Shown one piece after another: positions 16,164 through 27,099 of a stretch of 64,000 nucleotides of DNA. The position numbers and the translations under genes are program-made. The notes below the pieces were generated by a model. That model was not told where the DNA came from and made no database searches. It saw nothing but the letters and a program-made list of their open reading frames with translations. The stretch's first letter is position 1. Every line of letters starts with the position of its first letter. This stretch comes from Comamonadaceae bacterium. Its GTDB lineage: Bacteria > Pseudomonadota > Gammaproteobacteria > Burkholderiales > Burkholderiaceae_C. The stretch lies in contig CANJQN010000002.1 of NCBI GenBank assembly GCA_947476465.1, forward strand, positions 62,001-126,000, written 5' to 3'.

Positions 16164-17588
16164 TCAGACCGTGAAAATCTTCCCCGGGTTCATGATGTTC
16201 TTCGGGTCCAGTGCCCGCTTGAGCGTGCGCATCATCTCGACCGCCCCCGCCCCGGCTTCGTCCATAAGAAACCCCATCTTGTGCAAGCCCACACCGTGCT
16301 CGCCGGTGCAGGTGCCGCCCACGGCCAGAGCGCGGGTCACCAGTTGATGGTTCAGCGCCTCGGACACCGCGCGCTCACGTGGATCGTCCGGGTCGATCAA
16401 ATAGCCGAAGTGGAAGTTGCCGTCCCCCACGTGGCCGAGCAGAAAGTAGGGGATGCCGCTGGCCTCAACCTCGGCCAGTGAATCGAGCAGGCAGTCGGCC
16501 ATTCGCGAAATCGGCACGCAGGTGTCGGTGGCGATCACGCGGCAGCCCGGGCGCGACTGGATGGCCGCGAAGTAGGCGTTGTGCCGCGCGGTCCACAGGC
16601 GCGTGCGTTCCTCGGGTGTGGTGGCCCATGCGAAGGCCTTGCCGCCATGCTCGGCCGCGATCTCCTGGACAGTGTGCGCCTGCTCCTGCACGCTGGCGGG
16701 CGAACCGTGAAACTCCATCAGCAGCATCGGCTCTTCGCGCAGGCCCAGCTGGCTATGCGCATTGACCATGCGCACGGTGTTGGCATCGATCAGCTCCACC
16801 CGCGCGATCGGCACACCCAGCTGGATGGTCTGGATGGTGGTGCGCACGGCCGCCTCGATGCTGGGAAACGAGCAGGTCGCCGCCGAGACGGCCTCGGGCA
16901 GCGGATAGATGCGCAGGGTGACTTCGGTGATCACGCCCAGGGTGCCCTCGCTGCCCACGAACAGGCGGGTGAGGTCATAGCCGGCGGCCGACTTGCGGGC
17001 GCGGGTGCCGGTACGGATCACCTCGCCGCTGGCCGTCACCACCTGCAGCGCCAGCACGTTCTCGCGCATCGTGCCATAGCGCACCGCGTTCGTGCCGCTG
17101 GCGCGGGTGGCGCTCATGCCGCCCAGGGTGGCGTCGGCGCCGGGGTCGATCGGGAAGAACAGGCCGGTGCTCTTGATCTCATCATTGAGCTGCTTGCGGG
17201 TGACGCCGGGCTGCACGGTGACCGTGAGATCGTCCGCGTTGATGGCCAAAACGCGGTTCATGCGGCCCAGATCGATGCTGATGCCGCCTTGGACGGCGAG
17301 CAGGTGGCCTTCCACCGAAGAGCCCGCTCCGAACGCAATGACGGGCACCGCAAAGCGGGAGGCGATCACCACCGCATCGGCGACGGCCTGGGTGCTTTCG
17401 GCAAACACCACCGCCGCCGGCGGCGCGACGACGAACACCGATTCGTCGCGCCCGTGCTGTTCGCGTACCGCCAGGGCGGTGGAAAGCCGGTCGCCAAAGC
17501 GCGCGCGCAGAGCATCGAGCATGGCCTCGGGGACCTCGCGTGGCCGGGTGTCGGGTGCGGTTTGCGAATGGGCGAGCGCGGCATTCAT
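16164..17588 (-). CDS. FAD-binding oxidase (GlcD / D-lactate dehydrogenase type)
   Basis: This 474-residue flavoprotein has an N-terminal FAD-binding-4 domain (VIAFGAGSSVEGHL, IDPGADATLGGMSATRASGTNAVRYG, GSEGTLGVITEVTLRIYPLP) and a C-terminal oxidase domain with the signature GHVGDGNFHF and the ending GTCTGEHGVGLHKMGFL...LDPKNIMNPGKIF. It oxidises a 2-hydroxyacid, most likely D-lactate or glycolate, passing electrons to the respiratory chain. The start at 17588 (MNAALAHSQ) is preferred over the open frame to 17702. No glcE, glcF or transport gene adjoins it, so a single-subunit D-lactate dehydrogenase (cytochrome) is more likely than a three-subunit glycolate oxidase. Confidence 0.88.
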   Translation of the reverse strand: MNAALAHSQTAPDTRPREVPEAMLDALRARFGDRLSTALAVREQHGRDESVFVVAPPAAVVFAESTQAVADAVVIASRFAVPVIAFGAGSSVEGHLLAVQGGISIDLGRMNRVLAINADDLTVTVQPGVTRKQLNDEIKSTGLFFPIDPGADATLGGMSATRASGTNAVRYGTMRENVLALQVVTASGEVIRTGTRARKSAAGYDLTRLFVGSEGTLGVITEVTLRIYPLPEAVSAATCSFPSIEAAVRTTIQTIQLGVPIARVELIDANTVRMVNAHSQLGLREEPMLLMEFHGSPASVQEQAHTVQEIAAEHGGKAFAWATTPEERTRLWTARHNAYFAAIQSRPGCRVIATDTCVPISRMADCLLDSLAEVEASGIPYFLLGHVGDGNFHFGYLIDPDDPRERAVSEALNHQLVTRALAVGGTCTGEHGVGLHKMGFLMDEAGAGAVEMMRTLKRALDPKNIMNPGKIFTV

Positions 17589-17726
17589 GAGGCGGCTTTC
17601 AGGGGACGGCAACGCAGTCAGTGTATGCCTGTCGCGCCATGCCCCTTCGATGTGCAACGGTGTGGCGCGCCCGGATGCCGGCGCGTGGACAATGCAGGGC
17701 ATGGAGCACAGTCAAGAAAGAACCCC

Positions 17727-18293
17727 ATGGGCAAGCGCCTGACCCAGATCGCCACGCGCACCGGAGACGACGGCACCACCGGCCTGGGCGACAACACCCG
17801 CGTGCCCAAGCACAGTCTGCGCGTGCAGGCCATGGGCGACGTGGACGAACTCAACTCCCACATCGGCTTGCTGCTGTGCGAGCCCATGCCCGAGGGCGTG
17901 GCCGCCCTGCTGGTCGAGATCCAGCACCAGCTGTTCAACCTCGGCGGCGAGCTGTCCATTCCCGGCTTCGAGCTGCTCAAACCCGAAGCCGTGCTGGCGC
18001 TCGACGAGGGCCTGGCCGAGTACAACGAGGAGTTGCCCAAGCTGCAGGAGTTCATCCTGCCGGCCGGCACCCGGGGCGCTTCGCAGGCGCATGTGTGCCG
18101 CACCGTGGCCCGCCGCGCCGAACGTGCGGTGGTGGCCCTGGGCGCGCTGGAAGATCTGCGCGAGGTGCCACGCCAGTACCTCAACCGCCTGTCCGACCTG
18201 ATGTTCGTGCTGGCCCGCGTGCTCAATCGCCTGGACGGTGGTGACGACGTCTACTGGAAGAGTCAGCGGCTCAAGCAATCGGAACAGGAGTAA
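17727..18293 (+). CDS. Cob(I)yrinic acid a,c-diamide adenosyltransferase, PduO/MMAB type
   Basis: This 188-residue ATP:corrinoid adenosyltransferase of the PduO family makes adenosylcobalamin from cob(I)alamin. The N-terminal KRLTQIATRTGDDGTTGLGD is the ATP-binding signature and GDVDELNSHIG follows; the catalytic-helix region reads VCRTVARRAERAVVAL and the end is YLNRLSDLMFVLARVLN. The start at 17727 begins exactly at the conserved N-terminus. It is divergently transcribed from the FAD-linked oxidase and convergent with a thioesterase gene. A cobalamin-related methionine synthase unit lies elsewhere in the window, but the two are not linked. Confidence 0.92.
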   Translation: MGKRLTQIATRTGDDGTTGLGDNTRVPKHSLRVQAMGDVDELNSHIGLLLCEPMPEGVAALLVEIQHQLFNLGGELSIPGFELLKPEAVLALDEGLAEYNEELPKLQEFILPAGTRGASQAHVCRTVARRAERAVVALGALEDLREVPRQYLNRLSDLMFVLARVLNRLDGGDDVYWKSQRLKQSEQE

Positions 18294-18338
18294 GCCGCCA
18301 CCGCCAGGGCCGAGGCGAGCCGGCGGGCGGCGAAGGCG

Positions 18339-18764
18339 TTACTGCGGCGCCAGGATGGCCATCGTGATGCGCGAGACGCAGGTGAGGCGGCTCTGATCGT
18401 CGTGCAGGTCGATCTGCCAGACATGGGTGGTGCGGCCGCGATGCACCGGCCGCGCGGTGCCGGTCACCCAACCGGCCGTGGCGCCGCGCAGGTGGTTGGC
18501 GTTGATGTCCAGGCCCACGGCCCGGTGTCCGGGCGGGCTGCTGTAGGCCGCGCCGCACGAGCCCAGCGTCTCGGCCAGCACCACGCTCACGCCGCCGTGC
18601 AGCAGGCCATAAGGCTGGCGGGTGCGCACATCGACCGGCACCCGGGCGCGAATGAAGTCGTCGCCGACCTCGATGAACTCGATGCCGAGATGGTCGATCG
18701 CCGTGTTCTTCTGACTGGCGGTGAGGGTCTCGACGGTGGTGGGTTGGGTCCAGATGGCGGGCAT
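18339..18764 (-). CDS. Hotdog-fold thioesterase (PaaI/YdiI-like)
   Basis: This 141-residue acyl-CoA thioesterase has the hotdog-fold signature GLLHGGVSVVLAETLGSCGA with the catalytic Glu in AETLGS, followed by AVGLDINANHLRGATAGWVTGTARPVHRGRTTHVWQI across the beta sheet. It resembles YdiI/MenI-type 1,4-dihydroxy-2-naphthoyl-CoA hydrolases and related broad aromatic or aliphatic thioesterases; the physiological substrate is unknown. It lies ten bases downstream of the NCS2 permease on the same strand, so may be co-transcribed. Confidence 0.85.
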   Translation of the reverse strand: MPAIWTQPTTVETLTASQKNTAIDHLGIEFIEVGDDFIRARVPVDVRTRQPYGLLHGGVSVVLAETLGSCGAAYSSPPGHRAVGLDINANHLRGATAGWVTGTARPVHRGRTTHVWQIDLHDDQSRLTCVSRITMAILAPQ

Positions 18765-18774
18765 GCCTTGGATC

Positions 18775-20100
18775 TTAGCGGGAGGATGCTGCGGTGGCGT
18801 CGGAGGCGACTGCCGGGCGGCCAGCGCTCAGCAGCGCATACAGCACGATGGCCCCGAAGGTGGCCGTGCCGATGCCACCCAGCGCGAACTGGCCGAACTT
18901 CAAGGTGAAGTCGCCGGTGCCCAGCACCAGGGTGACGGCCGCGACGATCAGGTTGCGGTTGTCGCTGAAGTCCACCCGGTTGTCCACCCAGATACGCGCG
19001 CCGGCGATGGCGATCAGGCCGAACACCACGATCGACACACCGCCCATCACCGGCAGCGGAATCGCCTGGATCACCGCGCCAAACTTGGGCGAGAAGCCGA
19101 ACACCACAGCGATCAGCGCGGCCACCAGGAACACGGCGGTGGAATAGATCTTGGTGGCGGCCATCACGCCGATGTTCTCGGCGTAGGTGGTCACGCCGGT
19201 GCCGCCGGCCGCGCCCGAGACCATGGTGGCCACGCCGTCGCCCATGAAGGCGCGGCCCATGTACACATCGAGGTTGCGCCCGGTCATGGCCGTCACCGCC
19301 TTGATGTGGCCCAGGTTCTCTGCCACCAGGATGATGGCCACCGGCGCGATCAGCAGCATGGCTGGCGCGCTGAACACCGGTGCGACGAGCACCGGCATGC
19401 CGAACCACGTGGCTGCGGCGATGCCCGACAAATCGAGCGGCTTGCCCAGGCCCATGCCGTTGGTCAGCAGGGCATACACCACCGAGGCCAGGATCAGCCC
19501 CACCAGGATCAACAGCCGTTGCACCATGCCGCGGGTGTACACCGCCACCAGGCCCACGCTGACAAATGTGAGCGCCTGCATCCACGAATCGAAGTTGCTG
19601 GCCGCCATGTTCTTGATCGGAATGCCGGCCAGGTTCAGGCCGATCACCGCGACCACCGAGCCGGTGACCACCGGCGGCATCATCCGTTCGATCCAGCCGA
19701 TGCCGGTGGCCTGCACCAGCGCGCCGATCAGCGTGTAGACCACGCCGCAGGCGATGATGCCGCCCAGCGCCACGCCGATGTTGGCGTTGGCGCCCTTGCC
19801 CGCGTAGGCGGTGGCGGCGATCACCACGCCGATGAATGCAAAGCTTGAACCCAGATAGCTGGGCACCTTGCCGCCGGTGAACACAAAGAAGATCAGCGTG
19901 CCGATCCCGCTCATGAGAATGGCCAGGTTCGGATCGAACCCCATGAGGATGGGCGCCAGCACGGTGGCGCCGAACATCGCCACCACGTGCTGCACCCCCA
20001 TCAGCGCCGTCTGCGGCCAGGGCAGGCGTTCGTCGGGGGCGATCACGCCGCCTTGGGCCAGCACGCGGGCGGGTTTCTCGGTCCACTGGAACGAGGCCAT
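18775..20100 (-). CDS. NCS2 family nucleobase permease (UraA/uracil-xanthine type)
   Basis: This 441-residue membrane protein has 13-14 hydrophobic segments. It shows NCS2 signatures: MGVQHVVAMFGATVLAPILMGFDP at the start, GSVVAVIGLNLA, the substrate-binding VAENLGHIKAV (Glu as in UraA) and GGTGVTTYAENIGVMAATKIYS. These carry nucleobases with protons; the QHVVAMFGAT and AENIG patterns favour uracil/pyrimidine over xanthine. A Ser/Ala-rich short tail ends the protein. It is divergent from the molybdenum hydroxylase gene, 80 bases apart. Confidence 0.9.
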   Translation of the reverse strand: MASFQWTEKPARVLAQGGVIAPDERLPWPQTALMGVQHVVAMFGATVLAPILMGFDPNLAILMSGIGTLIFFVFTGGKVPSYLGSSFAFIGVVIAATAYAGKGANANIGVALGGIIACGVVYTLIGALVQATGIGWIERMMPPVVTGSVVAVIGLNLAGIPIKNMAASNFDSWMQALTFVSVGLVAVYTRGMVQRLLILVGLILASVVYALLTNGMGLGKPLDLSGIAAATWFGMPVLVAPVFSAPAMLLIAPVAIILVAENLGHIKAVTAMTGRNLDVYMGRAFMGDGVATMVSGAAGGTGVTTYAENIGVMAATKIYSTAVFLVAALIAVVFGFSPKFGAVIQAIPLPVMGGVSIVVFGLIAIAGARIWVDNRVDFSDNRNLIVAAVTLVLGTGDFTLKFGQFALGGIGTATFGAIVLYALLSAGRPAVASDATAASSR

Positions 20101-20180
20101 GGTGTCTCCTGCTGAGAAAACTGGATCGGACGGACTTTGATTTAGTATGCCCGCAAGACCTCCATTCCAAAGAAGTATTC

Positions 20181-22517
20181 ATGAGCCGAGACACTCAGCC
20201 CTCTGACATCGTCACGCGTTTTGGCAGCGGCCGCGACGTACCGCGCATCGAAGACGAAGGCCTGCTCAAGGGCCAGGGCCGGTTCACCGACGACCTCGCG
20301 CCCGACGGCCACCTGCGACTGTGCTTCCTGCGTTCGCCGCATCCGCATGCGCGCATCCTGCGCATCGACGCCGATCAGGCCCGCGCCATGCCCGGCGTGA
20401 AGTACGTGATCACCGGCGCCGAGCTCGTGGCCGCCGGGGTGAAGACGCTGCCAGTCAACACCGGTTTCCAGCGGCCCGGAGGCGGGCCCAGCGCCACGCC
20501 GCCGCGCCGCGCGCTGGCGCACGAGCGGGTGCGCTTTGTCGGCGAGCCGGTGGCGGCGGTGGTGGCCGAGACCTTCGAACAGGCCCGCGACGCCGCCGAG
20601 GCCGTGTGGGTGGAGTACGAAGAGCTGCCCCACGTGATCGACCCGATCGAGGCCATGCGCCCAGGCGCGCCGGCCCTGTGCGACGAGGCGCCCGACAACA
20701 TCGCCGCCGAGGCCCGCTATGGTGACGTGGCGGCCTGCGCGGCTGGCTTTGCGAAGGCCGCCCATGTGGTGACGCTCGATCTGGTGAACCAGCGCGTGTC
20801 GGCGCTGGCGCTGGAGCCGCGTGCAGTGCTGGGCTGGGTGGCCGACGACGGCCGCCTGACCATCCGCATGGGCACCCAGATGCCCTCGGGTGTGCGCAAC
20901 TCGGTGTGTGATGCGATCGGCCTGGCGCGCGAGCAGGTGCGCGTGACGGTGGGCGACGTGGGCGGCGGCTTCGGCATGAAGACCGGCATCTACCCCGAGG
21001 ACGTGGTGGTGGCCTGGTGCGCCTGGCAGCTCAAGCGGCCGGTGAAGTGGAGTGCCGATCGCAGCGAGGAGTTTTTGTCCGCCGTGCCGGGGCGCGACCT
21101 GCGCACCCACGCCGAGATGGCTCTGGCCGCCGACGGCCGTGTGCTGGGCCTGCGCCTGAAGTCCACCGGCAACGTCGGCGCCTATGCGCTGGGCACCGGC
21201 GCCGCCATCCAGCTGATGATCGGCCCCTGGGTGCAGACCAGCGTGTACGACATCCCCATCGTCGACTTCCATTTCCAGTCGGTGATGACCAACACCGCGC
21301 CGATCGCCGCCTACCGGGGCGCCGGCCGGCCCGAGGCTATCTACATCATCGAACGGCTGATGGACGAAGCCGCGCGCGTCAGTAGCATGGATCGCACCGC
21401 GCTGCGGCGGCGCAACTTCGTGCGGCCCGAGCAGATGCCCTACACCAACCCGATGAAGCAGACCTACGACGTCGGCCGCTTCGAGCACGTGATGGACCTC
21501 GGCCTGGCCCAGGCCGACTGGAGCGGCTTCGAGGCCCGCGCGGCGCAAAGCCGTGCCCGCGGCCAGTGGCGCGGCCTGGGGTTGGCGACCTTCCTGGAAT
21601 GGACAGGTGGCAACAACTTCGAGGAACGGGTGACGGTGTCGGTGCTGCCCGATGGCGTGATCGAGGTGTTCGCCGCGGTCAACGCCATGGGCCAGGGCAT
21701 TGCCACCTCGCTGGCGCAGCTGGTGGTCGACGTGTTCGGTGTGCCCATCGGCCAGGTGCGCGTGGTGCTGGGTGATACCGACCGCGGCGACGGCTTTGGC
21801 AGCGCCGGATCGCGTTCGCTGTTCACCGCCGGCTCGGCCATGCACGTCGGTGCCGAACGCACGCTGGACGAGGCCCGCAAGCTGGCGGCGCGCGAGCTGG
21901 AGGTCAGCGCCGAGGATCTGGCCTACGAGGGCGCCCGCTTCACCGTGCGCGGCACCGACCTGGGGGTGGACCTGTTCACCCTGGCCGGCCGGCAGGCGCA
22001 GGGCCGCATCCACATGGAGAGCACCACCAAGGTCGCCGGCGCGTCCTGGCCCAATGGGTGCCATGTGTGCGAGGTGGAGGTGGACCCGCAGACCGGCGCG
22101 GTCAGGGTGGTGGCCTACAGCAGCGTCAACGACATCGGGCGCGTGGTTAACCCGGCCATCGTGCGCGGCCAGCTCGACGGCGGCGCGGTGCAGGGTCTGG
22201 GCCAGGCCCTGTGCGAGGCGGTGGTGTACGACCCAGAAACCGGCCAGCCGATCACCGGCAGCCTGATGGACTACAGCGCCCCGCGCGCCGACATGATGGC
22301 CTGCGAGTTCGTCACCAGCACCGACGAATCAACGCCCAGCACCAACAACCCGCTGGGGGTCAAGGGCGTGGGCGAACTGGGCACCATCGGCGCCACGCCT
22401 TGCGCGGTCAATGCGGTGGCGGATGCCCTGGCGCGCAACGGCCGCGCCGATCTGGCGCCGCGGCTGCGGATGCCGCTGTCGTCTGATTATTTGTGGGGGC
22501 TGCTCAACGGCGCGTGA
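20181..22517 (+). CDS. Molybdenum hydroxylase large subunit (xanthine/CO-dehydrogenase L family)
   Basis: This 778-residue molybdopterin-binding subunit of the xanthine oxidase/CoxL family contains the N-terminal domain (RIEDEGLLKGQGRFTDDL), the GGGFGMKTGIYPED motif, the active-site segment AYRGAGRPEA (Tyr378-Arg379-Gly380) and the near C-terminal GVGELGTIG with the catalytic Glu. True carbon-monoxide dehydrogenase form I carries AYxCSFR; this form-II-like AYRGAGR indicates another substrate such as a purine, aldehyde or N-heterocycle. The small FeS and medium FAD subunits are not adjacent, so it is an orphan here. Its last 14 bases overlap the convergent phosphoesterase gene. A LysR regulator lies beyond that. 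Confidence 0.88.
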   Translation: MSRDTQPSDIVTRFGSGRDVPRIEDEGLLKGQGRFTDDLAPDGHLRLCFLRSPHPHARILRIDADQARAMPGVKYVITGAELVAAGVKTLPVNTGFQRPGGGPSATPPRRALAHERVRFVGEPVAAVVAETFEQARDAAEAVWVEYEELPHVIDPIEAMRPGAPALCDEAPDNIAAEARYGDVAACAAGFAKAAHVVTLDLVNQRVSALALEPRAVLGWVADDGRLTIRMGTQMPSGVRNSVCDAIGLAREQVRVTVGDVGGGFGMKTGIYPEDVVVAWCAWQLKRPVKWSADRSEEFLSAVPGRDLRTHAEMALAADGRVLGLRLKSTGNVGAYALGTGAAIQLMIGPWVQTSVYDIPIVDFHFQSVMTNTAPIAAYRGAGRPEAIYIIERLMDEAARVSSMDRTALRRRNFVRPEQMPYTNPMKQTYDVGRFEHVMDLGLAQADWSGFEARAAQSRARGQWRGLGLATFLEWTGGNNFEERVTVSVLPDGVIEVFAAVNAMGQGIATSLAQLVVDVFGVPIGQVRVVLGDTDRGDGFGSAGSRSLFTAGSAMHVGAERTLDEARKLAARELEVSAEDLAYEGARFTVRGTDLGVDLFTLAGRQAQGRIHMESTTKVAGASWPNGCHVCEVEVDPQTGAVRVVAYSSVNDIGRVVNPAIVRGQLDGGAVQGLGQALCEAVVYDPETGQPITGSLMDYSAPRADMMACEFVTSTDESTPSTNNPLGVKGVGELGTIGATPCAVNAVADALARNGRADLAPRLRMPLSSDYLWGLLNGA

Positions 22518-23325
22518 GGTCGGACACGTCGATCACGAACTGCTCGCGAAAACCGTCCTGTTCGCCCTTGCCGGCGTAGCCCAGCGTGTTGGCCAGCACC
22601 CGGCAGCCGCCGACGGTGTAGTCCTGCGGGCAGTGCAGGTGGCCGTGCAGCCACAGGCTGGCCCGGGGCAGCAGGTCGTCCAGCGCATTGCAAAAGCCGG
22701 CCGTGCCCGGTGACCGGCCGTAGCGCGGGTCGGCGCTGCGCAGGCTGGGCGCGAAATGCGTCACCACCACCGTCGGGCCGTCGAAGTGTTGCGTCAGGGC
22801 CTCGCGCAGCCATTGCTGGCTTTGCAGCCCGAGGACGCGCCAACCTTTGGCCAACAGGGGCTGGCCCCCGCGCAGCGCGGTGTTTTTCTTGAGGTAGAAA
22901 TCGGCCGCGCGAAAAGCCTTGTCGCGCGTCTTCTCGATTTTTTTCGGATCGGTCTCGCCGGCGGACAGGGCGTCGAAGTCGGTCCACAGCGTGGCGCCGA
23001 CAAAGCGGATGCCGCCGATCACTAACACCTCGCGCTCCAGCCAGGTGATGCCCAGGCGCTTGCAGGTCTCGCGCAGGCGCTGGTGCGTTTCGTCGAAATC
23101 CAGGCCGTCGTACTCGTGGTTGCCGGGCACGTACAGCACAGGCACGGGCCAGCCGTGCCGCGGCGAAAACCGGTCCAGGCCGAAGTCGTGGCCGTCGAGC
23201 TGGCTGCCTGGCTGGTAGCAGCCGATGTCGCCGGCCAGCACCAGCAGATCGGCGCCGGGGGCGGGGTGGGCCCGGAAATCGGGGTTGGCCTCGAGGTGCA
23301 GGTCGGACAGCAGCTGGATCTTCAC
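22504..23325 (-). CDS. Calcineurin-like metallophosphoesterase (GTG start)
   Basis: This is a 273-residue protein with all metal-binding blocks of the calcineurin-like fold: SDLHLE (Asp8, His10), LAGDIG, PGNHEYD, VVTHFAPS and LHGHLH. It should hydrolyse phosphomono- or diesters using a di-metal centre; the substrate is not predictable. The GTG start at 23325 overlaps the LysR stop as GTGA, giving translational coupling and confirming the start. The frame is open far upstream but would overlap LysR entirely. The 3' end overlaps the molybdenum hydroxylase gene by 14 bases, tail to tail. Confidence 0.88.
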   Translation of the reverse strand: MKIQLLSDLHLEANPDFRAHPAPGADLLVLAGDIGCYQPGSQLDGHDFGLDRFSPRHGWPVPVLYVPGNHEYDGLDFDETHQRLRETCKRLGITWLEREVLVIGGIRFVGATLWTDFDALSAGETDPKKIEKTRDKAFRAADFYLKKNTALRGGQPLLAKGWRVLGLQSQQWLREALTQHFDGPTVVVTHFAPSLRSADPRYGRSPGTAGFCNALDDLLPRASLWLHGHLHCPQDYTVGGCRVLANTLGYAGKGEQDGFREQFVIDVSDLTRR

Positions 23326-24332
23326 GGTGCCATTGTGGCTTGCCCGGCCAGACCGAGGCCGTGGGCCTCGGGCGCGAAAGCCTGCGACGCGGCGTCCGCG
23401 ACCGCTTGGCGCAGCCATTGCAGGCCACCGCGCAGCCCTTGACGGCGATGCCATAGCGCATCCACGTGGACCGCCGGCACCGGGAACGGCAGCTCGCGCC
23501 AGGTCAGCTCGCTGGCCATGCCGGTGACGGACACGAAGTGCAGCGGCAGCACCGTGAGCAGGTCCGAGTTGGTGACCACCCGTCCGGCGGTGAAGAACTG
23601 GTTGACGGTCAGCACGATTCGCCGCTTGCGGTCGCGTGCAGCCAGCGCCTCGTCGACGAAGCCGAACGGCCGCCCCGAGAAGCTCACCAGCATATGGCGT
23701 GCGGCGCAGTAGCTCTCGAAGTTCAGGCCGTCGGTGGCCAGGGGGTGGTTCTTGCGCATCACGCACACATAGTGGCCGTCGTACAGGCGCTGGTGGTCGA
23801 AGCTGACCACGCCGCCGGCCTGGGCCTGGGCCGTGAGGTCGGGCAGCACGGCCGGAAAGTACCCCACTGCGAGGTCGACCACGCCCTCGTCCAGCAGGCG
23901 CCGCGGATCGCGCGTGGTCAGCGGCAGCACCCGCATGGAGATGCCCGGGGCCTCCCGCTCGATGCGCCGGGCCAGCCCGGGCATCAGCTCCGAGGCCGTG
24001 GCGTCGGCCATGGCCAGCAGAAAGGTGGTGTCGGCGGTGGCCGGCTCGAAGTGGCCGGGGACCATCGAAACCTCCAGCGCCCGCAGCGCGTCGCTGACAG
24101 CCGGCCACAAGGCCACGGCGCGCGGGGTGGGTTCGACGCCGTAGCCTCGGCGAGACACCAGGCGGTCGCCGAGGAAGTCGCGCAGCCGCCTCAGGGCATT
24201 GCTGACCGCCGGTTGGGTCATGGACAGATTGCGGGCGGCACGGGTGAGGTTTCGCTCGGCCATCACCTGGTCGAATACGCGCAGCAGGTTCAGGTCGAGC
24301 GTACGGAAGTTGGGGCCGGGCGATCCATTCAT
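23322..24332 (-). CDS. LysR-family transcriptional regulator
   Basis: This 336-residue LysR-type regulator has an N-terminal helix-turn-helix (LDLNLLRVFDQVMAERNLTRAARNLSMTQPAVSNALRRLRDFLGDRLV) and a periplasmic-binding-like effector domain from about residue 95. The MTQPAVSNALRRLRD pattern and MVPGHFEP resemble the NodD/LinR-like subgroup. Its effector is unknown. It is translationally coupled to the phosphoesterase downstream and divergent from a membrane protein gene at 24451 across an AT-rich gap, which is a natural place for its binding site. The molybdenum hydroxylase or the divergent gene are candidate targets. Confidence 0.9.
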   Translation of the reverse strand: MNGSPGPNFRTLDLNLLRVFDQVMAERNLTRAARNLSMTQPAVSNALRRLRDFLGDRLVSRRGYGVEPTPRAVALWPAVSDALRALEVSMVPGHFEPATADTTFLLAMADATASELMPGLARRIEREAPGISMRVLPLTTRDPRRLLDEGVVDLAVGYFPAVLPDLTAQAQAGGVVSFDHQRLYDGHYVCVMRKNHPLATDGLNFESYCAARHMLVSFSGRPFGFVDEALAARDRKRRIVLTVNQFFTAGRVVTNSDLLTVLPLHFVSVTGMASELTWRELPFPVPAVHVDALWHRRQGLRGGLQWLRQAVADAASQAFAPEAHGLGLAGQATMAP

Positions 24333-24450
24333 ATGATTGGTGAATGATATACATCATCAATCTAAATTTGGAGAATATCAGGGGTAACCCTAGTATCGGG
24401 TCATGTTCTGGCAACCGCAGGAACCAGCAAGTCTTACCAGAGGAACGGAC

Positions 24451-24870
24451 ATGACCCGCTTCATTCAAGTCGCCCAACCTACCGAACACCCCGGCGTCGC
24501 CCGCGTCGAGCGCGGCATCGCCAATCTGCGTGAACTGTGGCGCCGAGCGTCCGTCTCCAGCTTCGTGCTGGCCGCTTCGGTCGCCGCTGTCGTGGTTGTG
24601 GCCAACGAGGTGGTGTCGGTCTGGACCGACGGCCACCTGTTGGCCGCCTGGATCGTCATGTGGGTCGTCGCCTTCGGTGCCCTGGCGGTGTTTGCCGAGC
24701 CGGCCCGTCGTGCCAGCGCCGGCCTGCGCGGCGCTTTGGCGCGCTGGCAGGTGGCCCACCGCCAGGCAGCCGACGACCGAATCCTGTGGAACGCCGCCAT
24801 GGCCGACGCCCGCGCGATCGCCGACATCCGCCAGGTCATGGACGCCCAGCCCGGCCTGGCCTCGCGGTAG
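24451..24870 (+). CDS. Conserved small membrane protein of unknown function
   Basis: This 139-residue protein opens with a polar N-terminus (MTRFIQVAQPTEHPGVARVE), carries two hydrophobic segments (about residues 36-55 and 62-82) and ends with a basic, helical, probably cytoplasmic domain (ARWQVAHRQAADDRILWNAAMADARAI). No catalytic motif is seen. AGAGGAAC precedes the ATG. Upstream, TTGGAG (24368) and TAGTAT (24391) with a 17-base spacer form a plausible promoter. The next small frame begins 20 bases after its stop. I recall similar unnamed proteins in related betaproteobacteria, but no function. Confidence 0.7.
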   Translation: MTRFIQVAQPTEHPGVARVERGIANLRELWRRASVSSFVLAASVAAVVVVANEVVSVWTDGHLLAAWIVMWVVAFGALAVFAEPARRASAGLRGALARWQVAHRQAADDRILWNAAMADARAIADIRQVMDAQPGLASR

Positions 24871-24890
24871 ATCTGAGTGCGGCGGCGGCG

Positions 24891-25040
24891 ATGCTGAGCA
24901 GTCTGCTGGTCTACACGCTGCGATGGCTGTTGCGCCTTCTGCCGAAGTCGATGGTCGCGCCACTGGACGCCTGGTCGCGACGCATCGCCCGCCGCCGGCT
25001 TGAGCGCCGGCGCAACGAACAGGCGCGTTCCACGCCTTGA
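24891..25040 (+). CDS. Possible small protein, hydrophobic then Arg-rich
   Basis: This 49-residue candidate begins MLSSLLVYTLRWLLRLLPKS, an amphipathic or membrane-associated helix, and ends with an arginine-rich helix (WSRRIARRRLERRRNEQARS). It follows the preceding membrane-protein gene by 20 bases and ends 13 bases before a strong terminator, which is good positional support. A clear ribosome site is lacking. The real start could be a few codons upstream at a GTG. Function is unknown. Confidence 0.5.
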   Translation: MLSSLLVYTLRWLLRLLPKSMVAPLDAWSRRIARRRLERRRNEQARSTP

Positions 25041-25053
25041 GTTGCTGGCGCCC

Positions 25054-25087
25054 ATGAGAAACGCCCGGTTATCCGGGCGTTTCTCAT
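25054..25087. terminator. Strong bidirectional intrinsic terminator
   Basis: ATGAGAAACGCCCGG and its exact complement form a perfect 15-bp stem around TTAT. A-rich and T-rich ends of the stem serve both directions. It separates the small membrane-protein genes from the convergent pckG, which ends at 25118. Confidence 0.85.
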
Positions 25088-25117
25088 GGCCGAAAGCGCT
25101 TTGCGCGCCTGGTCATA

Positions 25118-26974
<1,857 letters not shown>

Positions 26975-27099
26975 CCAAAGCTCCTGAAGTTGTAACCTGA
27001 TTTCCGAAGGAAGCTCTGGTGTTGGGGCCAAGCTGCGCCTTGGGAAATCGGTCGGCCTCAACCGCTTGGAAATGCGTCCGAAGATCGGCTGGGGAATCG

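Noticed and set aside
20181..22517. Carbon-monoxide dehydrogenase large subunit (CoxL form I).
   Set aside because: The active-site loop reads AYRGAGR rather than AYxCSFR, and CoxM/CoxS are absent, so CO oxidation should not be claimed.
24430..24438. AGTCTTACC, a reverse copy with one mismatch of the GGTAAGACC operator, just before the gene at 24451.
   Set aside because: It overlaps the ribosome-site region, lies 14 kb from the cluster and lacks the promoter arrangement of the other sites; a nine-base motif with one mismatch can occur by chance.
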